64,000 nucleotides of DNA from Streptosporangium carneum (lineage in GTDB: Bacteria; Actinomycetota; Actinomycetes; Streptosporangiales; Streptosporangiaceae). Every line of letters begins with the position of its first letter. The stretch's first letter is position 1. The notes beneath the pieces were generated by a model, which had not been told where the DNA came from, did no database searches, and saw nothing but the letters and a program-made list of their open reading frames with translations. Made by a program: the position numbers and the translations under genes. This document shows, in pieces, positions 36,048-43,151 of this stretch. The stretch spans positions 327,278 through 391,277 of the forward strand of contig NZ_BSEV01000005.1 in assembly GCF_027922005.1 (NCBI RefSeq). Reading direction: 5' to 3'.

Positions 36048-36114
36048 CGGGAGCGTGAAGGGTCCGCCGCGTCCGGGAGCGTGAAGGGTCCGCCGCGTCC
36101 GGGAGTCTGAAGGG
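36048..36114. repeat. 26-bp tandem repeat, about 2.5 copies
   Basis: Two identical 26-bp units (36048-36073, 36074-36099) starting cgggagcgtgaagggtccgc, plus a partial third copy to 36114. It lies in the 313-bp gap between the unknown protein gene and the YtxH-like gene; the rest of the gap holds two terminators. Confidence 0.75.
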
Positions 36115-36120
36115 CCGTGA

Positions 36121-36153
36121 AGCCCGTCTCCGGGGCGGGCTCGGAGACGGGCT
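36121..36153 (+). terminator. Hairpin terminator
   Basis: AGCCCGTCTCCG (36121-36132) and CGGAGACGGGCT (36142-36153) form a perfect 12-bp stem with a 9-nt loop downstream of the glycosidase operon. Confidence 0.75.
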
Positions 36154-36195
36154 CCACGGGCCGCGCATCGGCAGGGCGGATCGCCGCGGACGCGC

Positions 36196-36219
36196 GGAAG
36201 GCCCCCGAGGGGGCCTTCC
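36196..36219. terminator. Second hairpin between converging genes
   Basis: GGAAGGCCCC (36196-36205) pairs with GGGGCCTTCC (36210-36219) around CGAG. With the hairpin at 36121 it insulates the converging transcripts. Confidence 0.75.
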
Positions 36220-36309
36220 CGGCTTGTTCGTGCTCCCGGTCTCCCGCGCCGCCGTCTCCCACGCCGTGACCGTTGGGGGGGAAGGGGGCGAAGGCGTGTG
36301 GGCGCGGCT

Positions 36310-36621
36310 CTAATGGGGAGTGACGGCTTTTTCGTCCTCCGGCCAGCCGGTGCCCGTGTCGTCATGCTTTTCCGCCTCCCAGCCGTTGTGCGGCTGGAGG
36401 AACGGCAGCCGGCTCCTGGCCACGTCGCTCACCTTCGTCTTGGCCACGTCGGTGGCCTTGGAGACGCGGGCGCCCACCAGTCCTGCGGCTTCCTGGACAG
36501 CGGGGCTGTCCGACACCCGGCGAGCCGCTCGCTTGAGCTGCTCGTAACGCTCCCGGCCCGCGCGGCTCCCAAGGATGTAGCCCACCGCAAGGCCAACGCC
36601 GAACATCAGTCGGTAACGCAT
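36310..36621 (-). CDS. YtxH-like small membrane-anchored protein
   Basis: A 103-residue protein. The N-terminus has a Gly-rich membrane helix (MRYRLMFGVGLAVGYILGSR) followed by AGRERYEQLKRAARRV, the signature of YtxH/actinobacterial stress-type proteins. The rest is a helical, charged region. ATG 36619-36621 follows GGAGGTGGAG. It is a monocistronic gene just upstream of, and divergent from, the tRNA-Asn gene. Confidence 0.8.
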   Translation of the reverse strand: MRYRLMFGVGLAVGYILGSRAGRERYEQLKRAARRVSDSPAVQEAAGLVGARVSKATDVAKTKVSDVARSRLPFLQPHNGWEAEKHDDTGTGWPEDEKAVTPH

Positions 36622-36785
36622 CTCCACCTCCACAGCCGTCCTTCGCCGGACCCTACCCGCGGATCACGAGTCCTCTCGGACCTACCCCGGAGTATCGATG
36701 CGACACACACTCCCGGAGTGCGCTAATCTATTCCTGCGCCGCAAGGAACGGGGAAAACACCCCGCCCGACCAGCGCAAAGCACGA

Positions 36786-36858
36786 TCCCGTGTAGCTCAA
36801 TCGGCAGAGCAGCCGGCTGTTAACCGGCAGGTTATAGGTTCGAGTCCTATCGCGGGAG
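36786..36858 (+). tRNA. tRNA-Asn (GTT)
   Basis: A full cloverleaf of 73 nt: acceptor TCCCGTG/CGCGGGA, D-arm GCTC/GAGC, anticodon arm CCGGC/GCCGG with anticodon GTT at 36819-36821, and T-arm TATAG/CTATC with TTCGAGT loop. Discriminator base G. The 3' CCA is not encoded. Confidence 0.97.
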
Positions 36859-36864
36859 CCATAC

Positions 36865-36899
36865 CGGAGGCCCCGGGAGCACAGCCCCCGGGGCCTCCG
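36865..36899 (+). terminator. Terminator after tRNA-Asn
   Basis: CGGAGGCCCCGGG (36865-36877) and CCCGGGGCCTCCG (36887-36899) form a perfect 13-bp stem 7 bp beyond the tRNA. Confidence 0.88.
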
Positions 36900-36950
36900 T
36901 CGCGTCATGTCCTGTTTCGGGGACAAATCACGGTGAATCACAGAAAATGA

Positions 36951-36965
36951 GGGACGTTGCGTCCC
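36951..36965. promoter_or_regulatory. Short palindrome upstream of nitric-oxide synthase
   Basis: GGGACG TTG CGTCCC is a perfect 6-bp inverted repeat with 3-nt centre, flanked by TGA...TCA half-symmetry. It lies about 150 bp before the NOS start and may be an operator. Confidence 0.35.
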
Positions 36966-37020
36966 GTGTCATCATGCGTTCGTTCGGTGACGCGGGCGCA
37001 GTGCCGCGGACCACAGCGAT

Positions 37021-37082
37021 CACAGTGGGGTTGGGCCACTGTGTTGAGGGCACGATGCCGCCCGGAACGGCACCCTGTGCCC
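37021..37082 (+). promoter_or_regulatory. Two consecutive hairpins in the NOS leader
   Basis: CACAGTGG (37021-37028) pairs with CCACTGTG (37036-37043). Four bases later GGGCAC (37048-37053) pairs with GTGCCC (37077-37082), enclosing an inner TGCC/GGCA pair. The ribosome site AGGTGG follows 13 bases downstream. This could be a structured regulatory leader. Confidence 0.45.
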
Positions 37083-37107
37083 GTGATTTCCATTAGGTGG
37101 TTTTTCT

Positions 37108-38334
37108 GTGCCGACCTGGCCGAGGTCATGGCGTCACGCGCCTGAGACGCTTCACGGTGTTCAAACGGAGGTTTACGAGGATGCTCATCAGCGGGCCCGT
37201 GGCGGGCCGCCGCCGGAGCACCCGGCGCCGCACGTGGACGTGGCGGCCGCCGAGGAGTACCTGAGGCTGTTCCACGCGGAGAACCCGGCCGCGGGCCCTG
37301 TGAGGTCGCGGCTGCGCGAGGTGCGGGCGGAGATCGCGAGGACGGGAACCTACACGCACACGCCGGACGAGCTCGTCTTCGGCGCCCGGGTGGCCTGGCG
37401 GAACAGCGGAAGATGCATCGGGCGGCTCTACTGGCACTCGCTGCGCGTACGCGACCGGCGCAAAGTGAGCACGGCGGAGGGGGTCGCCGTCGAATGCGTG
37501 AACCACCTCCGCGAGGCCGTGTCCGACGGCAGGATCAGGCCGACGATCACGGTGTTCGCCCCCGACCGCCCGGGTGTTCCCGGGCCGAGGATCTGGAACG
37601 AGCAGCTCATCCGCTACGCCGGATACGAGATGGACGACGGCTCCGTCGTCGGGGACCCCCGCTACGTCGGCTTCACCACGATGCTGCGCAAGCTCGGCTG
37701 GCAGGGCGGCTCGGGCACGCCCTTCGACGTGCTTCCGCTGGCGATCTCGATGGGTGAGGGGACGCCGCTGCTGTCCACGGTCCCCGGGGACGCCGTGCTC
37801 GAGGTGCCGCTGTCCCACCCCGCCTATCCGTGGTTCGAGCGGCTGGGGCTGCGCTGGCACGCCGTACCGGCCATATCGAGCATGTGTCTGGAGATCGGCG
37901 GAGTCTGCTATCGGGCGGCGCCGTTCAACGGCTGGTACATGGGCACCGAGATCGGGGCCCGCAACCTGGCAGACTCCGACCGTTACGACCTGGTGCCCCT
38001 GATCGCCGGATATCTGGGCCTGGACACCCGCAGCGACCGCTCGCTGTGGCGCGACCACGCCCTGGTGGAGCTGAACGTGGCGGTCCTGCACTCCTTCGAC
38101 AGGGCGGGGGTGACCGTGACCGACCACCACACCGAGGCCCGGCGCTTCCTGACCCACGTGGAGCGCGAGGAGAGGGCGGGCCGGGTCTGTCCTGCCGACT
38201 GGAGCTGGATCGTCCCACCCATCTCCGGCTCCGCGACGCCGGTCTTCCACCGCTACTACGACGACGTGGAGCTGTCGCCGAGCTTCGTCACCCACCCCGA
38301 CTCCCAGGAGCGTGCCCTCGGTCACCGACCATGA
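37108..38334 (+). CDS. nos: Bacterial nitric-oxide synthase oxygenase
   Basis: A 408-residue NOS oxygenase domain that makes NO and citrulline from arginine using external reductase partners. The heme ligand is Cys103 in ARVAWRNSGRCIGRLYW. Arginine is bound by Glu281 in PFNGWYMGTEIGARNL. The pterin/dimer end carries DWSWIVPPISGSATPVFHRY. No reductase domain is fused, as expected for bacteria. GTG 37108 follows AGGTGG. The N-terminus is about 45 residues longer than in Bacillus NOS. No P450 nitration partner or biosynthetic cluster is adjacent, so NO may serve signalling or stress defence. Confidence 0.95.
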   Translation: MPTWPRSWRHAPETLHGVQTEVYEDAHQRARGGPPPEHPAPHVDVAAAEEYLRLFHAENPAAGPVRSRLREVRAEIARTGTYTHTPDELVFGARVAWRNSGRCIGRLYWHSLRVRDRRKVSTAEGVAVECVNHLREAVSDGRIRPTITVFAPDRPGVPGPRIWNEQLIRYAGYEMDDGSVVGDPRYVGFTTMLRKLGWQGGSGTPFDVLPLAISMGEGTPLLSTVPGDAVLEVPLSHPAYPWFERLGLRWHAVPAISSMCLEIGGVCYRAAPFNGWYMGTEIGARNLADSDRYDLVPLIAGYLGLDTRSDRSLWRDHALVELNVAVLHSFDRAGVTVTDHHTEARRFLTHVEREERAGRVCPADWSWIVPPISGSATPVFHRYYDDVELSPSFVTHPDSQERALGHRP

Positions 38335-38489
38335 CGGGACGAGGGACGGCGGCGGGCCGCCAGGGGCGGGCGCTCGGTGGGGCCGTTGCGGGCGGTCCGC
38401 CGTCGTCTCAGAGGCGTCCGGGGGCGTCCGGGGGCCTCCGGGGGGCGCCCGAGAGGCGGCGATCCAGACGATGAGGCGATCAGGCGGGA

Positions 38490-39428
38490 TCAGGCGGTCG
38501 GCGGGGAAGCGGTCTGGAGATCGGCGACGAGCTCCTCGAGGTGACGCAGCGCGACGGCCGCGCGGGCCGGGTCGTCGAAGAAGGGGTCGTCGGGGGAGGG
38601 CAGGGAGGCCGCCAGTCCCCAGCCGCGGCCCCTGGCCCAGGTCGCGTCGTCGACGTCGAGCGCCGCGCGGAAGACGTTCCGCGCCTCGGCGGGCAGGAGC
38701 TTCCACGCGGGCAGCAGGTCGACCGCGGGGTCGCCGACGGCCAGTGTCCCGAAGTCGATGACGGCGCTCAACCTGCCGTCGGCGGCCAGGAGGTTCCCGG
38801 GCGCGAGGTCCCCGTGGATCCACACCGGCGGGCCGTCCCACGCGGGCGCCGCCAGCGCCGCCTCCCACACGGCCGTCACCGCGTCGGTGTCGATCACGCC
38901 CTTCAGCGCCGCGATCTTGGGGCGGACGCGCGCCTCGGTGGCCAGGGAGTCGCGCTCGTCGCCCATGGGCACGCCGCGGAAGGCGTTGCTCCACTCGGGG
39001 CCGGGGCCGCCGGTGGGGTCGATCCTCCGCAGGGCGGTGACGAACCCGGCGAGGTCGGTCGCGGCCTGGACCGGGTCGGCGAGGCGGTCGGCGGTCGCGG
39101 TCTCGCCTTCCAGCCACCGGTAGACCGACCAGGGGAAGGGATAGCCCTCGGCGGGCTCGCCCATCGCGAGGGGCTCGGGAACGGGGAGCGGCAGATGCGG
39201 GGCCAGCCGCGGCAGCCACCGGTGCTCCCGCTCCACCTGCCCCACCCACCGGGGATAACGGGGCAGCCGTACGGACATGTCCTCGCCCAGCCGGAACGTC
39301 GCGTTGTCCATGCCGGACAACGGGACCGGCGAGAGGGGCAGGTCCGCCCACCGAGGGAACTGGGCCGCGAGCAGCCGGCGCACCAGGGGCGCGTCGATGG
39401 ACACCTCGTCGGCGCCGCCGGTCGACAT
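38490..39428 (-). CDS. Aminoglycoside phosphotransferase-family kinase
   Basis: A 312-residue APH-fold kinase. VRLPRYPRWVGQVEREHRWL corresponds to the N-lobe lysine/helix region. The catalytic loop is WIHGDLAPGNLL, and VIDFGTLAVGDPAVDLLPAW carries the metal-binding Asp. Such proteins phosphorylate antibiotics, sugars or other small alcohols; this subgroup often resembles macrolide or hygromycin kinases, but the substrate is unproven. ATG 39426-39428 follows GAGGAG. A 15-bp tandem array sits directly upstream of its translation start. Confidence 0.88.
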   Translation of the reverse strand: MSTGGADEVSIDAPLVRRLLAAQFPRWADLPLSPVPLSGMDNATFRLGEDMSVRLPRYPRWVGQVEREHRWLPRLAPHLPLPVPEPLAMGEPAEGYPFPWSVYRWLEGETATADRLADPVQAATDLAGFVTALRRIDPTGGPGPEWSNAFRGVPMGDERDSLATEARVRPKIAALKGVIDTDAVTAVWEAALAAPAWDGPPVWIHGDLAPGNLLAADGRLSAVIDFGTLAVGDPAVDLLPAWKLLPAEARNVFRAALDVDDATWARGRGWGLAASLPSPDDPFFDDPARAAVALRHLEELVADLQTASPPTA

Positions 39429-39458
39429 ACGCGTCTCCTCACCGTGGACGGCGACGTC

Positions 39459-39617
39459 GTGAACGACGCTGTGAACGCCGACGCTGTGAACGCCGACGCT
39501 GTGAACGCCGACGCTGTGAACGCCGACGCCGTGAACGCCGACGCCGTGAACGCCGACGCTGTGAACGCCGACGCTGTGAACGCCGACGCCGTGAACGCCG
39601 ACGCCGTGAACGACGTC
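39459..39617. repeat. 15-bp tandem array (VNTR), nine full units
   Basis: Unit gtgaacgccgacgcY repeated nine times from 39471 to 39605, with 12-bp degenerate units (gtgaacgac...) at both ends. The variable last base runs T,T,T,C,C,T,T,C,C. It lies between the DUF402 and APH genes, both leftward, and thus in the APH gene's upstream region. Confidence 0.95.
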
Positions 39618-39690
39618 CTATCCCACCGTCCGGGAGGGCGCCTGTCCACCGGATTTCCGTCCGCGCCCCCGGACCCGGGGGCGCGCGAGG

Positions 39691-40194
39691 TCAGACGACC
39701 TGTGCGAGCCAGTGGGGGGCCGAGGCGAAGGGGGCGAGGCCCGAGGCGACGGCCTCGAGCAGCGTGGCGGCCGAGGCGCGGGCGTTCTCGACGACGTCGG
39801 GAGGATAGGCGTAGCGGACACGGTGGTCCTCGAACTCGTCCTCGTCGTCCAGGAACACCCGGCCGTCCGCGCGCATGCGGATCACGTCGAGGTCCAGGTC
39901 GATCATCGTCACCTCGCCGTCGTTCCAGCGCGGCACGGTCGAGACGTCGCAGTAGATCTCGGTCTTGTACGGCGCCGCGTTGAAGGTGGCCGTCCACCAG
40001 GCGTCGCGGGGGAAGAGCATCACGAACGGCTGGTCCCAGACGATCGGCGGCTCCTTCCCCCTCCTGCCGCTGCTCCCGGCCGGGCAGCCGACCCACACGC
40101 CGTGCTCGTCCTCGCCGAGAAACAGGGCCGGGTGGTTCCAGTGCAGGGAGCCGTCGTACTTGCGGTAAACCACCTTCACGATCTCATGAGACAT
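39691..40194 (-). CDS. DUF402 (FomD-like) protein
   Basis: A 167-residue DUF402 protein, a family that includes FomD and nucleoside di/triphosphate phosphatases. Recognisable blocks are VYRKYDGSLHWNHPALFLGE, WWTATFNAAPYKTEIYCDV, and the acidic metal-binding run MIDLDLDVIRMRADGRVFLD followed by DEDEFEDHRVRY. It probably hydrolyses a phosphoanhydride with divalent metal help. ATG 40192-40194 is divergent from the SAM riboswitch operon. It may be cotranscribed with the downstream APH-type gene. Confidence 0.87.
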   Translation of the reverse strand: MSHEIVKVVYRKYDGSLHWNHPALFLGEDEHGVWVGCPAGSSGRRGKEPPIVWDQPFVMLFPRDAWWTATFNAAPYKTEIYCDVSTVPRWNDGEVTMIDLDLDVIRMRADGRVFLDDEDEFEDHRVRYAYPPDVVENARASAATLLEAVASGLAPFASAPHWLAQVV

Positions 40195-40210
40195 CCCCCG
40201 ACTTTAAGGG

Positions 40211-40239
40211 TTGACAGAGATCTATGTATTTCCTACCGT
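40211..40239 (+). promoter_or_regulatory. Consensus-like promoter for the riboswitch operon
   Basis: TTGACA (40211-40216), a 17-bp spacer, then TACCGT (40234-40239). The -35 is a perfect housekeeping hexamer. It precedes the riboswitch by about 16 bp. The near-palindrome CTAACTAGGTTAAG directly after it could be an operator. Confidence 0.7.
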
Positions 40240-40254
40240 CTAACTAGGTTAAGA

Positions 40255-40358
40255 GCGTCAGTGCAAAGCCCCGGCTGGCTGACCGGCAACCCTCGCGCCG
40301 CGGCGGGGTGCCCCCGGGGGAGACCGGGCGGCACGGTGGGCGTGTCGCAAGCGCGGCC
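40255..40358 (+). ncRNA. SAM-IV type riboswitch
   Basis: The leader shows the conserved SAM-IV/SAM-I core: gtgcaaagccccggctggct, then gaccggcaaccctc, a GC hairpin, ggggtgcccccgggggagac, and the downstream pseudoknot element tcgcaagcgcgg that distinguishes SAM-IV. It closely follows the M. tuberculosis SAM-IV RNA as I recall it. It lies between a promoter and a six-gene operon, so high S-adenosylmethionine should reduce expression. The last element ends about 40 bases before the first ATG, leaving room for control of ribosome access. Confidence 0.82.
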
Positions 40359-40396
40359 CTCTCAAGGGGTCACCGAGGCATGCCTGGGAGTGCCAG

Positions 40397-41338
40397 ATGT
40401 CCGAGATCACGCTCAACTACGCGAGCCCCGTCGACCTGGACACGCACGGTCGTTACCGGCCGGGTGACCGGCCAGGCCCCCGCTACCCCTTCCAGGGGCG
40501 GATCGCCGACGACGGCTCGGGGGAGTTCCCCGCCGAGCCCGGGCGCTACCACCTCTACGTCGCGGCGGTGTGCCCCTACGCGCAGCGCGCGGCGATCGTC
40601 CGTTCCCTCAAAGGACTGCAGGACGTCGTCTCGCTGTCCTACGTGGACGACGACCGCGACGGCAGGGGCTGGGCGTTCCGCGAACGACGCGGAGCCGACC
40701 CGGTGAACGGGTTCGCCACCCTCAGGGAGGCCTACGAGGCGACCGAGCCCGGCTTCGACGGGCACGTCTCGGTGCCGGTGCTGTGGGACAGGCGGAGCGG
40801 GCGCATCGTCAGCAACGACTTCCCGGACATCACCCTCGACCTGGGCACGAAGTTCGGCGGCGACTCCGAGGTCGACCTCTACCCCGAGGAGCTCAGGCCC
40901 GAGATCGACGCCCTCAACGCGAGGATCTACGAATACGCCAACACGGCGGCGGGCCGCGTCGCCTCGGCCACGACCGAGGAGGAGTACCACGAGGCGAGGA
41001 AGGCCGTGATCGCCTTCCTCGAGGAACTCGACGCCAGGCTCGCCGACCGCAGGTTCCTGTTCGGCTCGGGGATCACCGAGTCGGACGTGCGGCTCTGGCC
41101 GACGCTGCTCAGGTTCGACCTGAGCGACAACCCGGCCGCCAGGATCAGCGAGCGCCCGCTGACCGCCTTCCCCAACCTGTGGGACTACGCGAGGGACCTC
41201 TACCAGCACCCCGCCTTCCGCGACAACACGGACTTCGCCGCGCTCTCCGCCCCCACGGGGGAGACCGACCCCTGGCGCGTCCCGGTCGAGCCGCTGCGCG
41301 CCGACTGGGACCGGCCCCACAGCAGAGCCGCGGTATGA
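40397..41338 (+). CDS. Xi-class glutathione transferase-like reductase (YqjG/ECM4 type)
   Basis: A 313-residue thioredoxin-fold plus helical-domain protein of the glutathionyl-hydroquinone reductase family. The catalytic Cys59 lies in AAVCPYAQRAAIVRSLKG (CPWA in classical members, CPYA here). SVPVLWDRRSGRIVSNDFPD and YPEELRPEIDALNARIYEYA are conserved blocks. Actinobacteria use mycothiol, so the thiol partner is probably mycothiol. GGGAG precedes ATG 40397. It is the first gene after the SAM riboswitch, and its stop overlaps the next start, so a role in releasing sulfur from a conjugate is plausible. Confidence 0.87.
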   Translation: MSEITLNYASPVDLDTHGRYRPGDRPGPRYPFQGRIADDGSGEFPAEPGRYHLYVAAVCPYAQRAAIVRSLKGLQDVVSLSYVDDDRDGRGWAFRERRGADPVNGFATLREAYEATEPGFDGHVSVPVLWDRRSGRIVSNDFPDITLDLGTKFGGDSEVDLYPEELRPEIDALNARIYEYANTAAGRVASATTEEEYHEARKAVIAFLEELDARLADRRFLFGSGITESDVRLWPTLLRFDLSDNPAARISERPLTAFPNLWDYARDLYQHPAFRDNTDFAALSAPTGETDPWRVPVEPLRADWDRPHSRAAV

Positions 41339-43095
41339 GCGCCTCCATCGCGATCGTCGGCGCGGGGCCGACCGGTACCTGCCTGGTCGAGCGGATCTGT
41401 GCGAACGCCGCGGAACTGCTCAACTGGCCGTCGCTGGACATCCACGTGATCGACCCGTACCCGCCGGGCGGCGGCCGGGTCTGGCGCAGGGAACAGAACG
41501 AACTGCTCTGGACGAACTCCGCCGCGGCCGACGTGACGCTGTTCGCCGACGAGTCCGTCCAGTGCGTGGGCCCGGTGCGTCCAGGCCCCTCGCTGGCCGA
41601 GTGGCTCGGCTGCGACCCGGGCCGCTTCGTCTCCCGTCCGGTGCAGAACGCCTACCTCTCCCACGCCTTCCAGCGCGCGGTGGACACCGCCCCCCGCGGC
41701 GTCCGGGTGCACGTGCACGCGACCCGCGCCCTCGACCTCGTCGACGTCCCCGGCGGCCAGGCCGTGAGGCTGGAGGACGGCCGGACGCTCGAGGTGGACG
41801 CGGTGGTCCTCGCCCAGGGGCACGGGGACGTGACCCCGACCGCGGAGGAGCGGCGGCTGGCGGCGCTGGCCGAGAGCGGCGGACTGCACTACGTGCCCAC
41901 CGGGTACACCGCCGACCTCGACCTCGGCCAGGACCGTCTGCCCGCGGGCGAGCCGGTGATCGTGCGCGGCATGGGCCTGGCCTTCATCGACCTGATGGTG
42001 CTGCTCACCTCGGGGCGGGGCGGCCGGTTCGTCCGCGAGTACGACGGCGAGCTCGTCTACCTGCCCAGCGGGCGGGAGCCGCTGCTCCACGTGGGGTCGC
42101 GGCGCGGCGTGCCGTACCACTCGAAGACCGCATACCCCTTCAAGGGCACGCGCCCGCCGGTGCCGCGCTTCCTGACCGCGGACGCCCTCGGGGAGGGGCC
42201 GTGGAACTTCCGGCGGGACGTGTGGCCGCTGGTCGCCAAGGAGCTGGCCTTCGCCTACTACCACGAGCTGATCACCTCCCACCCCGAGCGGTCCCGGCTG
42301 GGCTGGGAGGAGTTCGAGAAGGGATTCGCCGGCGAGAGGTGGCGCAGCGCCGGGATGCGGACGCTGATCCGCAAGGCCGTGCCCCGGTACGCCGACCGCC
42401 TCGACTTCGACAGGCTCGACCGGCCGCTCGAGCGGATACGGTTCGGCGACCAGGCGGGGCTGCACAGGTGGATGGACGGATACATGGGCGCCGACCTGGA
42501 ACGGCGCTCGGATCCCGCGCACAGCGCCGACTACGCCATGATCCTCGGGCTGCTGTCCGTCCACGGGGTCCTGGCCGAGCTGGGCATCTCCGACCCGTGG
42601 TTCAACGGCCTGTTCAGCTATGTGGCCAGCGGCCCGCCCGGACCACGTCTCGAGGAGCTCAAAGCCCTGGCCAGGGCCGGTGTGGTCACCTTCCTCGGGG
42701 CCGACCTCAGGGTCGACCACCACGCGGGACGGTGGCAGGCGCAGAGCCCGACCGTGCCCGGCGCCGTCACCGCCAGGACCCTCGTGGAGGCCAGACTGCC
42801 CGCGCCCAGCGTCAGCCGGGCGACCGACCCGCTGATCACCGCGCTCCGCGACCGGGGCGAGGTGGACGAGACTTCCGGGCTGTTGAAGGTACGGCCCGCG
42901 GACCGGCGCCTGCTCGACAGAGGGGAAACCCCGCACCCCCACCGTTTCGCCTTCGGCCCCTGGGTCGTCGGCGGCCGGGCCACCGGAGGCTTCGCCAGGC
43001 CCGGACTCAACGCCCCGCTCTTCCGCCACGCCGACGCCCTGGCCCGGATCGTGCTGTCCGAGGCCGTCACCACCCAGATCAGACACGTCGCGTGA
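41335..43095 (+). CDS. FAD/NAD(P)-binding oxidoreductase (NAD_binding_9 type)
   Basis: A 586-residue flavoprotein. The N-terminal Rossmann motif IAIVGAGPTGTCLVERI is followed by DPYPPGGGRVWRREQNELLW, typical of the NAD_binding_9 family. VVLAQGHGDVTP ends the first FAD region and PVIVRGMGLAFIDLMVLLTS is a second glycine-rich motif. The C-terminal part has FAFGPWVVGGRATGGFARPG. The start ATG 41335 overlaps the upstream stop (ATGA). It is probably an oxygenase or reductase working with the neighbouring GST on the imported compound; the substrate is unknown. Confidence 0.85.
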   Translation: MSASIAIVGAGPTGTCLVERICANAAELLNWPSLDIHVIDPYPPGGGRVWRREQNELLWTNSAAADVTLFADESVQCVGPVRPGPSLAEWLGCDPGRFVSRPVQNAYLSHAFQRAVDTAPRGVRVHVHATRALDLVDVPGGQAVRLEDGRTLEVDAVVLAQGHGDVTPTAEERRLAALAESGGLHYVPTGYTADLDLGQDRLPAGEPVIVRGMGLAFIDLMVLLTSGRGGRFVREYDGELVYLPSGREPLLHVGSRRGVPYHSKTAYPFKGTRPPVPRFLTADALGEGPWNFRRDVWPLVAKELAFAYYHELITSHPERSRLGWEEFEKGFAGERWRSAGMRTLIRKAVPRYADRLDFDRLDRPLERIRFGDQAGLHRWMDGYMGADLERRSDPAHSADYAMILGLLSVHGVLAELGISDPWFNGLFSYVASGPPGPRLEELKALARAGVVTFLGADLRVDHHAGRWQAQSPTVPGAVTARTLVEARLPAPSVSRATDPLITALRDRGEVDETSGLLKVRPADRRLLDRGETPHPHRFAFGPWVVGGRATGGFARPGLNAPLFRHADALARIVLSEAVTTQIRHVA

Positions 43096-43130
43096 AGCGA
43101 CGCTCAGAAATGTCGCGTGAAGCGATGCTC
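43087..43130. repeat. 25-bp-period duplication at the flavoprotein/SBP junction
   Basis: gtcgcgtgaagcgacgctc (43087-43105) recurs with one mismatch at 43112-43130. It spans the flavoprotein stop codon and lies just upstream of the SBP ribosome site. Confidence 0.6.
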
Positions 43131-43151
43131 GAACCCCCCGAGGAGAAGTAC

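Noticed and set aside
39459..39617. CRISPR array or repeat peptide (VNADA)n at the 15-bp array
   Set aside because: Units are directly abutting with no spacers, so not CRISPR. The open frames through it are shadows of the APH and DUF402 genes, without a ribosome site.
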